From contig JAGYID010000005.1 in the NCBI GenBank assembly GCA_018606725.1, positions 1 to 54,309 of the forward strand: a stretch of DNA of 54,309 bases, read 5' to 3'. Positions 32,410 through 41,600 of this stretch are shown here, one piece after another (positions within the stretch are counted from its first letter, which is position 1; every line of letters starts with the position of its first letter). The notes under the pieces were generated by a model, which searched no databases, was not told where the DNA came from, and saw only the letters and a list, made by a program, of their open reading frames with translations. A program made the position numbers and the translations under genes. The stretch is from Acidobacteriota bacterium. Lineage in GTDB: Bacteria; Acidobacteriota; Polarisedimenticolia; Gp22-AA2.

Positions 32410-32858
32410 ACGAGGGGTTGGTGAACGAGGGGCAGGTGAACGAGCGCGTCGAGCCGCGTCACCCAGACGGCGGCTGACAGCGCGAATCCGGCCAGCAGCA
32501 GGGTCCGAAGCAGCCGGCCGCGCAACCGGGGCCGCAGCGAACTGCCGAGCGCCGCCTCGGCCCCGAGCCACAGGCAGGCGGAGGCGATCAGGACGACGGC
32601 GATCGGCGCGGCGGGGTGCATGGCCACCGCGTCGAGCCAGCGCCCCTGCAGCAGCAGGCAGATCGAGCGCGTCAGGCCGCACGTCAGGCACGGCAGGCCG
32701 GTCAGGCGGTGCAGGATGCAGGCATCGAACGGCAGCGGCCGCAGCGGCGGCAGGATCGATGCCGCGACCAGGAGCGCGGCGAAAGTGAGCGAGGACACGA
32801 CGCGATCGCGGCGTTCCGCGCGGTGCAGCGGGCGTCCACGCCCTTCGACCTGGGTCAC
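32394..32858 (-). CDS. DUF2752 membrane protein
   Basis: Protein of 154 residues with the DUF2752 core, PCLTCGLTRSICLLLQG, followed by a short loop and two further hydrophobic helices. The family's function is unknown. The GTG at 32858 has GAGG upstream; later GTG codons are possible starts. The C-terminus HLPLVHQPLVHQ is encoded by a tandem repeat that also covers the end of the convergent thioesterase gene, with 16 bases of overlap. It follows the GYF-domain membrane protein by 16 bases in the same operon. Confidence 0.8.
   Translation of the reverse strand: MTQVEGRGRPLHRAERRDRVVSSLTFAALLVAASILPPLRPLPFDACILHRLTGLPCLTCGLTRSICLLLQGRWLDAVAMHPAAPIAVVLIASACLWLGAEAALGSSLRPRLRGRLLRTLLLAGFALSAAVWVTRLDALVHLPLVHQPLVHQRW
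32403..32444. repeat. 15-base tandem repeat, about 2.8 copies, in a convergent gene overlap
   Basis: TTGGTGAACGAGGGG occurs at 32403-32417 and 32418-32432, followed by a partial third copy at 32433-32444. The first copy holds the TGA stop of the thioesterase gene. On the other strand the repeat encodes the repeated Val-His-Gln of the DUF2752 C-terminus. It may vary in copy number by slippage, which would alter only the tail of one protein. Confidence 0.75.
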
Positions 32859-32874
32859 CGGGTCGCCTCGCCGA

Positions 32875-33711
32875 TCAGGCGCCCGCCGGGGCCGCCGTGT
32901 TCTTGCGCTGCTGCAGCCACCGGTAGGCCAGCCCCAGCGATGTGAAGCAGACCGCCTCGGCCACGAACACGCCGACGCACAGGCAGAGGACTCCCAGCAT
33001 CAGCACCAGGACGTTAGCGAGCAGCAGGACGAACAGGCGCCAGCGGTATCCCTCGGTGAGCACGGCGCTCTGGCGCATCGCCTCCCAGAAGCCGAGGTTC
33101 GTCTCGCCGATGATCGGGAAAAGGAAGATCCACATGACCGCCAGGATGATCCCCGGCACGATCAGCGCGATGACGCCGAGGCCGATCAGGAGGGTCGAGA
33201 CCAGCATTCCCAGGAACGCCTCGCCGAAACGATCGAAACCCTCGAACATCATGCCGACCTGCGGCGGCCGGCCGCCGATCATCCCGAGCAGGGCCCGCCA
33301 GATGCCGACCATGATCGCGCCGCCGATCACGAACTGGACGCAGGGCCCGATGTAGGGCACCCAGCCGATCGCCATCTGAATGAAGAACATGGCGCCGAGC
33401 GGCAACCAGTACGGCTTGACCAGGTCCCAGGCCTGCCCGATGAACGCCCAGGCCGCGAACTCGGAGGGCAGGATGACCGGCGCGGCATCGACCGCAGCGC
33501 GGGCCGCGGCGGGCGGCGCGGCGACGCTGGCGGGCTGGAAGTAGCCGGCCAGCTCCGGGAAGCTCGCCGCCTCCATCCAGGGGCCGTCGTTACGGCGCAC
33601 CCGGGTCGTGGCGATGAGCCGCCGCTCGCGGATCCACTGCACGACGTTGGCGAGCGCGCTCGGGCCGTACTCTTTCCCGTCGGCTCCGGTAATCCAGTAT
33701 TGGTCGGCCAT
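32875..33711 (-). CDS. GYF-domain membrane protein
   Basis: Protein of 278 residues. Residues 1-58 are a GYF_2-type domain (YWITGADGKEYGP, then a basic strand and GPWMEAASFPEL), a small fold that often binds proline-rich peptides. After a linker, about five transmembrane helices fill 90-265 in a pattern like the DUF4013/glycerophosphoryl-diester membrane families, including GVIALIVPGIILAVMW. The ATG at 33711 is preceded by AGGA. Cotranscribed with the DUF2752 gene. Function unknown. Confidence 0.8.
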   Translation of the reverse strand: MADQYWITGADGKEYGPSALANVVQWIRERRLIATTRVRRNDGPWMEAASFPELAGYFQPASVAAPPAAARAAVDAAPVILPSEFAAWAFIGQAWDLVKPYWLPLGAMFFIQMAIGWVPYIGPCVQFVIGGAIMVGIWRALLGMIGGRPPQVGMMFEGFDRFGEAFLGMLVSTLLIGLGVIALIVPGIILAVMWIFLFPIIGETNLGFWEAMRQSAVLTEGYRWRLFVLLLANVLVLMLGVLCLCVGVFVAEAVCFTSLGLAYRWLQQRKNTAAPAGA

Positions 33712-33778
33712 GTCCTGGGTTCCCTCCGATGGTCGCCGGAAACCGCGCCGGCCGGTCGCCCGGGCCCCCGTCGGGGGG

Positions 33779-33800
33779 GCGCCGGGAGGTTCACCGGCGC
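33779..33800. repeat. Inverted repeat in a divergent intergenic region
   Basis: GCGCCGG (33779-33785) and CCGGCGC (33794-33800) form a 7-bp hairpin. A CCCCCG...GGGGG pair lies just before it. This is the 247-base region between the divergent GYF-domain gene and the plus-strand gene at 33959. The rest of that region holds no gene and no convincing promoter. Confidence 0.3.
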
Positions 33801-33958
33801 GAGACGCTAGAACAGTCGCGCTGTCCCGTCAAGGGCGCCACGCATTGTACGCGGACGGGGCAGCAGGAGTTTCAGTCGCGCGGCGCCCTGCAGGGCGGCG
33901 AGCCCGGGGAGGACGCCCGGCATCGAGTCGCGGCTGTTGCGACGGCGCGGGCGTTGTG

Positions 33959-34453
33959 ATGAAATACGCCGCGATGCCCGCCGACACGATGGACACCGGG
34001 AGCGGCCGCCGTCTCTGGCGGACGATCAAGCGCACCCTGCTCCTGCTGGTTCTTGCCGCAATCCTCCTGTTCGCGCTCTACACCTGGAGCGCGTACCATT
34101 ACGCGTACGCGGAAGGGGAGCGCGCCGGCTACATCCAGAAGTTTTCGAAGAAGGGCTGGATCTGCAAGACCTGGGAAGGCGAGCTGGCGATGGCCAATCT
34201 TCCGGGCGCGATGCCGGAGGTCTTTCACTTCACGGTCCGCAATGAAGAGGTGGCGAAGCGGATCACCGCGAGCATGGGTGAGCGCGTCTCGATTCACTAT
34301 CACCAGCACCGCGGCCTGCCGACCACCTGCTTCGGCGACACCACCTACTTCGTCGACGAAACACGGCGCGTCGAGACGCCGCCGTCGGCCACGGCCCCCA
34401 TGTCCGGCGTCCCCTCCCCCGCCGCGGCGCCGGCTCCGACCCCGACGAACTGA
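33959..34453 (+). CDS. Single-pass membrane protein of unknown function
   Basis: Protein of 164 residues. One transmembrane helix (about 24-45) is followed by AEGERAGYIQKFSKKGW, CKTWEGELAMANLPG and FHFTVRNEEV. This is a widespread conserved pattern in bacteria that databases often mislabel as 6-phosphogluconate dehydrogenase; nothing of that enzyme is present. A Pro/Ala tail ends it. The start at 33959 lacks a clear ribosome site, and ATGs at 33974 and 33989 are alternatives. It probably exposes a small beta domain to the periplasm. Role unknown. Confidence 0.72.
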   Translation: MKYAAMPADTMDTGSGRRLWRTIKRTLLLLVLAAILLFALYTWSAYHYAYAEGERAGYIQKFSKKGWICKTWEGELAMANLPGAMPEVFHFTVRNEEVAKRITASMGERVSIHYHQHRGLPTTCFGDTTYFVDETRRVETPPSATAPMSGVPSPAAAPAPTPTN

Positions 34454-34486
34454 AGCGCCGACATCCGGCGACCCCGCGGCGCGGGT

Positions 34487-34500
34487 CTGATCCAGATCAG
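34487..34500. promoter_or_regulatory. CRP/FNR-like palindrome upstream of the NfnAB-type gene
   Basis: CTGATCCAGATCAG is a perfect palindrome and matches TGAT-N4-ATCA, the core of the FNR/FixK box (consensus TTGAT-N4-ATCAA), missing only the outer pair. It lies about 213 bases before the start at 34713. A promoter placed at the usual -41.5 distance would start near 34535, but no strong -10 is seen. An oxygen- or redox-responsive regulator would fit the downstream gene. Confidence 0.35.
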
Positions 34501-34637
34501 CCGACGTCATTCCGGCGCTCGGTCATCGATGCCCGACGGCCCGGAGTTTGCAGTTTCGATCCCTCCCGCGCGAACCCGGGTCTGGAACGAGCCCGGGGCA
34601 GGCGTTGCCGGGGAGCCCAGCAGCCGCATCATGCCCG

Positions 34638-34662
34638 GCCCCGCGCAAATCCTGCGCGGGGC
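34638..34662. promoter_or_regulatory. Perfect 10-bp hairpin in the NfnAB-type leader
   Basis: GCCCCGCGCA (34638-34647) pairs with TGCGCGGGGC (34653-34662) around a 5-base loop. There is no T-tract after it, so it is not a classic terminator. It ends about 50 bases before the GTG start. It could stabilise or regulate the leader RNA, or simply reflect GC richness. Confidence 0.4.
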
Positions 34663-34712
34663 GGTGCCGGGGGAGAAGCGGGGGGCGTAGAGTTTTCCGG
34701 GAGGAGCCGAGG

Positions 34713-37133
34713 GTGTATCGAATCGTCAAGCGCGAGCAGTTCGGCCCGGTGACCTTCCTCTGGGAGGTCGAGGCGCCGAAAGTCGCCAGAGCGGCGCGGC
34801 CGGGGCACTTCCTCATGGTCCGGATCGACGCGACCGGCGAGCGGATTCCGCTGACCGTCGCCGACTACGACGCGGCACGCGGCACGGTGACCGTCGTCAT
34901 CCAGGCGATCGGCAAGACGACGCGCCAGATGATGGCCCTGCCGGAGGGCGCGGAGATCCTCGACTTCGTCGGACCGCTCGGTCTGCCGAGCGCCATCGAG
35001 GCGCCGGGCAAGGTTGTTCTGGTCGGCGGCGGCCTCGGCGTCGCACCGGTGTACCCGCAGCTGCGCGGCTTCAAGGAGAAGGGGAGCACCACCATCTCGA
35101 TTATCGGCTTCCGCAGCCGGGACCTGATGTTCTGGGAGGACCGCTTCCGCCGCTACAGCGACGAGCTGCTGGTCACCACCGATGACGGGTCGTACGGGAT
35201 GAAGGGACTGGTCACCCAGGCGCTGCAGAAGGTCCTCGACGCGCACGCCGACGTGAAGGAAGTCATCGCCATCGGACCGCTGGTGATGATGCGCGCCTGC
35301 GCGGAGGTGACCCGGCCTCGGCGTGTGAAGACGCTCGTCAGCCTCAACTCGATCATGGTCGACGGCACGGGGATGTGCGGCTCGTGCCGGGTGACCATCG
35401 ACGGGCTGATGCGCTTCGCCTGCGTCGACGGCCCCGACTTCGACGGGCACAAGGTCAACTTCGACGAGCTGATGCTGCGGCAGAAGCGCTTCGAGCGCGA
35501 GGAGAGGGAGTCGCTCGAGCGCTACCTGCGCGAGAGCGCCGCGGTGGCGAAGCTGCCGTGCGCCTCGAGTGATCCGATGCAGTCGATCGCCGTTCTGCGG
35601 ACGCTGCGCGACACCGAGGCGCAGCTGTCGAACGTGCCACATCTCGCGCCGGTCCCCGAGCCGCTGCCGCCGCCCGAGCCCGGCGCGAAGCCGGTGGTGA
35701 AGAACATCCGCACCATCGCCCCGAAGCGCACCGGCATGCCCGAGCAGGACCCGCAGGTCAGGGCCCGCAATTTCCAGGAGGTCAATCTCGGCTACTCGCT
35801 CGACATGGCGCTCGGCGAGGCGCACCGTTGCCTGGCCTGCAAGAAACCGCGCTGCGTGCCCGGCTGCCCGGTCGGCATCGACATACCGGGGTTCATCGCG
35901 GCGGTCGGGCGGCGGGACTTGAAGGCCGCCTACAGGATCCTGAAAGACGCCAACGCCATGCCGGCGGTCTGCGGCCGGGTCTGCCCCCAGGAATCGCAGT
36001 GCGAGGCGACCTGCATCGTCGGCAACAAGCTGGAGCCGGTCGCGATCGGCCGGCTGGAGCGGTTCGTCGCCGACTTCGCCGCCGCGCGCGGCTGGGATGA
36101 GCTGCCGGACGCGCCGAAGAGCGGCCGGAAGGCGGCGATCATCGGCTCGGGTCCGGCGGGCCTGGCCTGCGCCGGCGACCTGATCAAGCGCGGCGTCGAG
36201 GTCACCGTGTTCGAGGCCCTGCACGTCGCCGGCGGCGTCCTCAAGTACGGCATCCCGGAGTTCCGGCTGCCGAATCACATCATCGACGTCGAGATCGCCA
36301 ATCTCCAGCGCCTCGGCGTGAAGTTCGAGCTCGACGCCGTCGTCGGCAAGCTGTTCACCATCCCGCAGCTGATGGGCGAGATGGGGTACGACGCGGTCTT
36401 CATCGCCACCGGCGCCGGCTCGCCGAAATTCATGAACATCCCGGGCGAGTCTCTCAACGGCGTCTTCTCGGCGAACGAGTTCCTGACCCGCGTCAACCTG
36501 ATGCGCGGCAACGAGCGGCCGCTGTACGACACTCCCGTCGGCATGGGTCGCCGGGTGGCGGTGGTCGGGGCGGGAAACACCGCCATGGACGCGGCGCGCG
36601 TGGCGCTGCGGATCGGCGCCGAGCGGGTCTTCATCGTTTACCGCCGCAGCGAGGTGGAGTCGCCGGCCCGCATCGAGGAGCGGCACCACGCGAAGGACGA
36701 GGGCGTCCAATTTCTCTGGCTCACGAATCCCGTGCGGATCATCGGCAACGAGGCCGGCTGGGTGAGCGGCATGGAGTGCACCGGGATGGAGCTGGGCGAG
36801 CCGGACGCCTCCGGGCGCCGGCGCCCGATCGTGAAACCCGGGACCGGGACGATGCTGGACGTCGACACGGTGATCTCGGCGCTCGGCACGACCGCCAACC
36901 CGATCATCGCGCAGACCACCCCGGGGCTGAACACCAACAAGTGGGGGTACATCGAAGCCGACGAGACCAGCTGCGCCACGTCGCTGCCGGGCGTGTTCGC
37001 CGGCGGCGACATCGTCACCGGCGCGGCCACCGTGATCCTGGCGATGGGCGCCGGCCGCAAGGCGGCCGCCGGGATCCTGCGCCACCTCAAGATCGATACC
37101 ACGGCACCGGCCGCCGTCGCGGCGGCGTCGTAG
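34713..37133 (+). CDS. Single-chain NfnAB-type FAD/Fe-S NAD(P)H oxidoreductase
   Basis: Protein of 806 residues fusing two modules. Residues 1-260 are a PyrK/NfnA-like FAD and NAD(H) domain with a [2Fe-2S] site of unusual Asp217, Cys222, Cys225, Cys237 ligation, as known for NfnA. Residues 350-800 are a GltD/NfnB-like subunit with Cys373/376/381/385 and Cys420/424/430/434 for two [4Fe-4S] clusters, then two nucleotide folds (IIGSGPAGLACAG, VVGAGNTAMDAARV). Nfn enzymes bifurcate electrons between NADH, NADPH and ferredoxin. The GTG at 34713 has GGGAGGAG upstream. Cytosolic. A sulfide dehydrogenase or glutamate-synthase-type role is the alternative. Rubrerythrin-like and HEAT genes follow. Confidence 0.9.
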   Translation: MYRIVKREQFGPVTFLWEVEAPKVARAARPGHFLMVRIDATGERIPLTVADYDAARGTVTVVIQAIGKTTRQMMALPEGAEILDFVGPLGLPSAIEAPGKVVLVGGGLGVAPVYPQLRGFKEKGSTTISIIGFRSRDLMFWEDRFRRYSDELLVTTDDGSYGMKGLVTQALQKVLDAHADVKEVIAIGPLVMMRACAEVTRPRRVKTLVSLNSIMVDGTGMCGSCRVTIDGLMRFACVDGPDFDGHKVNFDELMLRQKRFEREERESLERYLRESAAVAKLPCASSDPMQSIAVLRTLRDTEAQLSNVPHLAPVPEPLPPPEPGAKPVVKNIRTIAPKRTGMPEQDPQVRARNFQEVNLGYSLDMALGEAHRCLACKKPRCVPGCPVGIDIPGFIAAVGRRDLKAAYRILKDANAMPAVCGRVCPQESQCEATCIVGNKLEPVAIGRLERFVADFAAARGWDELPDAPKSGRKAAIIGSGPAGLACAGDLIKRGVEVTVFEALHVAGGVLKYGIPEFRLPNHIIDVEIANLQRLGVKFELDAVVGKLFTIPQLMGEMGYDAVFIATGAGSPKFMNIPGESLNGVFSANEFLTRVNLMRGNERPLYDTPVGMGRRVAVVGAGNTAMDAARVALRIGAERVFIVYRRSEVESPARIEERHHAKDEGVQFLWLTNPVRIIGNEAGWVSGMECTGMELGEPDASGRRRPIVKPGTGTMLDVDTVISALGTTANPIIAQTTPGLNTNKWGYIEADETSCATSLPGVFAGGDIVTGAATVILAMGAGRKAAAGILRHLKIDTTAPAAVAAAS

Positions 37134-37144
37134 CAGAGAGGCCC

Positions 37145-37780
37145 ATGCCGTCCACCTGCCCCAAGTGCCGCCGCGTCGTCGCCGAGGATGTCATCTGCTG
37201 CGCCGAGCTGCGCACCACGTGGCGATGCCGGTCGTGCCGCAAACTCAGCAGCGGCTTCGTCATGCCGTACGGCAAGTGCTTCATGTGCGGCGGCGAGCTG
37301 GAGACGATTGAGGGCCATGAGTTCGACGATCCGATGAAGGTCCGGCCGATCCGCGAGGCGGTGCAGTTCGAGCTGAACACCTACCACTTCTACCGCCTGG
37401 CGCTGGCGAAGGTGACCGATCCGACCCAGCGCGCCGTGCTGGAGCAGCTCTACCAGAACGAGGTCGACCACCTGCACCACCTGCAGGACGTCTATCACAC
37501 GCATCTCAATGACGAGGTGCTCGACCTGCGCCCGGATGTCGGCGCTCTGCTCGCCGATCGGCTGTTCGAGGGAATCGATCTCGCCGACCCGCGCGCCGGG
37601 GCCGTCGGGCTGTACGACAAGGCGATCGCCATGGAACGCCGCACGCGCGACCACTTCAAGGCGCTGGGCGGGGAGCTGCCGCCGGGCCCCGAGCGCGACA
37701 TCTGCCTGGAGCTGGCCGCCGAGGAAGAAGAGCACGTGGCCCTGCTGGAAGCGGAGCGGGAGCAGTTCCTTGTCCGCTAA
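37145..37780 (+). CDS. Rubrerythrin-like ferritin-fold protein with zinc ribbons
   Basis: Protein of 211 residues. The N-terminal 55 residues have three CxxC pairs (5/8, 28/31, 45/48), more than a single rubredoxin site. The rest is a four-helix bundle with the spaced Glu and ExxH residues expected of a diiron site: FELNTYHFYR, NEVDHLHHL, MERRTRDHF and EEEEHVALL. Rubrerythrins reduce hydrogen peroxide with electrons from NAD(P)H systems. It starts 11 bases after the NfnAB-type gene, which could be its electron donor. The order of domains (metal site first) is reversed from classic rubrerythrin. Confidence 0.82.
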   Translation: MPSTCPKCRRVVAEDVICCAELRTTWRCRSCRKLSSGFVMPYGKCFMCGGELETIEGHEFDDPMKVRPIREAVQFELNTYHFYRLALAKVTDPTQRAVLEQLYQNEVDHLHHLQDVYHTHLNDEVLDLRPDVGALLADRLFEGIDLADPRAGAVGLYDKAIAMERRTRDHFKALGGELPPGPERDICLELAAEEEEHVALLEAEREQFLVR

Positions 37781-38645
37781 GAACCGGTCCTGGTCCTCGG
37801 GCGGACGGCTGGACCTCGATCGAATCGCAGCCGACCTCGCCGCCGCCGATGCCGCCACCGCCTGCCGGGCCCTCGACCGGCTGGGACCGCGTCTGCATCG
37901 GCTGCGCGAGCCGGAGCACCACCGGGCCATCGAGATGGTCTGCAGCCTGCTGTACATCGACGCCATCGACCGGCCGGACTTCGAGGAGGTGCTGCAGCGC
38001 GCCATGGACGTCCTGGCCGACCAGGGGGCCCGCGTCATCCCGGCGCTTCTGGATCAGATGCGCGGCAGCGACATCAAGTCGCACACCTACCTGGCCCGCA
38101 TCCTGGCCATGATGGGAGACCCGGCGCTGCCCCGCCTGCGCAACGCGATCGCCACGGCCGACGACCCCTACGTCAGGACCTTCGCGTTGTATGCGCTCGG
38201 GAAGATGACCTGCCGGAGCGTGGCCCGCGCGCTGCCGGAGGTGATCGGCAGCCTCATGCATCCCGACCGGGAGGTACGCGACTCGGCGGCGCGCACGCTC
38301 GGGAAGATCGCCACCGTCGTGCCGCGGCGCCTGCTGACGCCGCGCCGCCGCCGGGAGATGTTCGAGACGCTCGTGCGCGCGGTCCGCGACGTGCAGCCGG
38401 CGGTGCGCGCCAAGGCGATGCGCAGCCTGGGGAAGATGGCGGCGGCCGGTCTCCTCAACGGCCGCCAGCGGAGCGCCCTCGAGACGTCGGCGCGCGCCGC
38501 CCTCGGCGAAGCGGATGTCTACGCCTGGGACAACGCCTACATCGTCCGGCGCGAAGCGCGCGAGACCCTCGATCGCCTCGCCTCCGGCCCCGCGGCGCCC
38601 GCAGCGCGACCCCGCCGGACGCCCCGACCGACCGCTAGTTTTTGA
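37770..38645 (+). CDS. HEAT-repeat protein
   Basis: Protein of about 291 residues built of helical HEAT/PBS-lyase-like repeats (DDPYVRTFALYALGKM, DREVRDSAARTLGKIA, QPAVRAKAMRSLGKMA). It has no catalytic motif and probably binds a partner. A TTG at 37770 with GGAGC/GGGAGC upstream is the proposed start, overlapping the previous gene by 11 bases; this start is not certain. Its end overlaps the convergent tricorn gene by 11 bases. Context suggests it serves the Nfn/rubrerythrin pair, but that is a guess. Confidence 0.75.
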   Translation: MSAKNRSWSSGGRLDLDRIAADLAAADAATACRALDRLGPRLHRLREPEHHRAIEMVCSLLYIDAIDRPDFEEVLQRAMDVLADQGARVIPALLDQMRGSDIKSHTYLARILAMMGDPALPRLRNAIATADDPYVRTFALYALGKMTCRSVARALPEVIGSLMHPDREVRDSAARTLGKIATVVPRRLLTPRRRREMFETLVRAVRDVQPAVRAKAMRSLGKMAAAGLLNGRQRSALETSARAALGEADVYAWDNAYIVRREARETLDRLASGPAAPAARPRRTPRPTASF

Positions 38646-41600
38646 CGGGCGGCGGCGGCACCGGCGGCAGGGCCTTCGGGTTCCCGCGGATCGCCTCCAT
38701 CACGACCTCGATCCCCTTCTCGAGCTGCGGGTCGCGTCCCTTGACGACGAGGTCGTCGCGGTTGTCGACCTCGATGTCGGGGTCGACGCCGTGTCCCTCG
38801 ATGATCCACCGGCCCTCGAGGCCGTAGGTCCCGAATTCGGGACGCGTCACGTAGCCGCCGTCCACCAGCGGCGAATAGCCGCGGATCCCGACGACCCCTC
38901 CCCAGGTGCGCGTCCCGATGAGCGGCCCGAGCCCGTATTTCCTGAAGAAGTACGCGAACACGTCGCCATCGGATGCCGAGTAGTGGTTGATGAGGCAGAC
39001 CATCGGCCCGTAGAAGGCCTGCGACGGGTAGGTGCTGATGCCGCCGTTGCGGCTGTTCCCCAGCCCCGCCAGCACGCGGCGCAGGCGCTCCAGGATCATC
39101 TCGGAGACGAATCCGCCGCCGTTGTTGCGGACATCGATGATCAGCCCCTGCTTGCGGATCTGGGGGTAGTACTGGCGGACGAACTCGTTCAGACCCTCGC
39201 CGCCCATGTCGGGGATGTGCACGTAGCCGACCGTCCCGCCGGTCGCGCGGTCCACCTTCAAGCGGTTGGTCTCGATGCGGTCGAAGTAGCGCAACCCCCC
39301 CTCGTCGGCCAGCGGGCGGACGGTGACGCGCCGCGCGCCCGCCTCGTCGGGCCGGTTGCTGACGGTCAGGGTCACCGTGCCGCCGGTCCGGTTCTCCAGC
39401 AGCTGATCGGGGGTCCGCGGCGGCCTGAGATCGATTCCGTCGATGGCGAGGATGAACGATCCCTCCGGCACGCCGATGCCCGGCTCGGTGAGCGGGGAGC
39501 GCCGCGCCTCGACCCAGTTCTGCCCCTGCAGGACGCGCGCGATGCGAGTCCGGCCGCTCTTCGGATCGAGGGCGTAGTCGGCGCCGAGGAGGGCGATCGG
39601 CACCGTCTTCGCCTTCGGCATGTCGCCGCCGCCGACGTAGGCATGGCCGGCGCTGAGCTCGCCGATCAACTCGCCGATGAGGTAGGTCAAGGCGCTGCGG
39701 TGGGCGACATCGGGGAGCAGGGCGCCGTACTTCCGTTTCATCGCCGGCCAGTCGACCCCGTGCATGTTGGGGACATAGAAGAAGTCGCGCTCCAGCCGCC
39801 AGGCCTCGTCGAAGATCTGGCGCCACTCGGCCGGCGGGTCGAGATCCATCGACATGCCGTCCAGCTTGAGGGCCCCTTCCCCGACCTTGACGGGCGCCGC
39901 GCCGGGCTTCGCGTCGATGATGCCGTACTGCTTCCCGGCGGCGTAGATTGCCTTGCCGCCGTCGGCCGACAGCTCGTACTCGCCGATGTCGGCGATCAGC
40001 GCGGCATCCTTGCGGTCGTCCAGATTGAAGGCGTGCAGGACGCTCTTCGGCTCCTCGTCTCCCCCCTCGTTGAGGGTGGGGGACGGATCGGCCACGTAGT
40101 AGACGGCGGTCCTGGTCGCGCTGAGATGCGACAGGGTCCCCGGCTCGATCGGGAAGACGGCGATGCGCGCCTCGATGCCGTCGAGGTCGATCCGGATCGG
40201 CGCGAGCCCTTTCGGGGCCTCCTTCCCCGCGGCGCCGGTCTTCTTCTCCTTCTCCTCCCCGCCGATCGTGACCTCGTCCGACTCGGGGGCGAAGGGCGAT
40301 GGCAGGTCGGCGCGCAGCGTCAGGGCGTAGATCCGGGTCGTGTTGTTGTAGACGTAGCTGAGATCGAATGCGCCGATGCTGGCGTTGAGGTCGCGATCCG
40401 AGAGGAAGTAGAGGTACCGCCCGTCCGGGTCGAAGACCGGGCTGCCGTTGTCGGTCATCTCGGATGTGACCCGGGTGACCGTCCCCTTGTCCAGCGAGTA
40501 CAGGTACACCTGGCGCATCTGCTGCGGGTCCTGCTTGGTGTAGGCGAGCCAGCGGCCGTCCGGGGACCAGGCGTAATCGCGGATCTCCGCCTCCTTCGCC
40601 CGGTCGGCCTGCGTGACCCTGCCGCTCGCGATGTCGACCACGAACAGCCTGAGATCCTTGTCGGCGAACGCGAGCGACCGGCTGTCGGGGGACCAGACGG
40701 GCGGGAAGCGCCAGCCGTGGCCGTCGGCCGTCAACCGGCGCGCCGGGGCGGACCGGTCCTGGGGGCCGATCCAGATCTCGTCTTCGCCGGTCTGATCGGA
40801 GAGCCAGGCGATCGACCGGCCGTCGGGCGACCAGGCGGCGCCGCGCTCGTGCGCCCCGGAGGTGTTGGTGAGATTGCGCGTGTTCCCCTTCTCCGCCGGC
40901 ACGGTCAGGATTTCGCCGCGCGCCACGAACAGCGCCCGCTTGCCGTCCGGCGACAGGCCGAACTCGGTGATCGCCTCGGCCAGCGGGATCTGACCGGGGC
41001 GGGCCGCCAGCCGCTCGGACGGCACCCTGATTTCGACCCTCGCGGATTTGCCGGCCGCGAGATCGTAGAGGTAGATGGCGCCGCCGTTCTCGTAGACGAT
41101 GCCGCCCGGGCCGCCGCTCGCCCAGCGGACATCGTAGTCCCGATGATCGGTCAGCTTGGCGACCGATTTGGTGAGCGGGTCGACCGAGAACAGGTTGCAC
41201 ACCTTGTCGCGGTCGGAATCGAAATAGATCCGGTCGCCGATCCAGATCGGCTCGGTCGAGATGTTGTCGTTCTCGGTGAGCTTCTCCAGCGCGTTGCCGG
41301 GGATGTCGTAGATCCAGAGGTTCTGCGTCATGCCGCCGCGGTACCGCTTCCAGGTCCGGAAGTTGCGCCAGATCCGGTTGTAGACCAGCTTCCGACCGTC
41401 GGGCGAGAAGGCGGCGAGCCCTCCCTCCGGCATCGGCAGCGCCTCGGGAAGCCCGCCGTCCAGCCCGATGGTGAACAGCCGTCCGGAACGGTCCTCCCAC
41501 GCCTGGTGCCGGGATCTGAACAGGATGCGCGTCCCGTCCGGGGTCCAGCCGATCACCATGTTGTTGGGCCCGGCCCTCTCGCTCGGCTGGCCGGTGTCGG

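Noticed and set aside
33959-34453. 6-phosphogluconate dehydrogenase
   Set aside because: This conserved membrane protein is often given that name, but it has no nucleotide-binding or sugar-acid motif and is far too short.
34629-37085. 818-codon minus-strand frame opposite the Nfn-type gene
   Set aside because: His/Arg/Asp-rich shadow; the plus strand encodes complete cluster-binding motifs.
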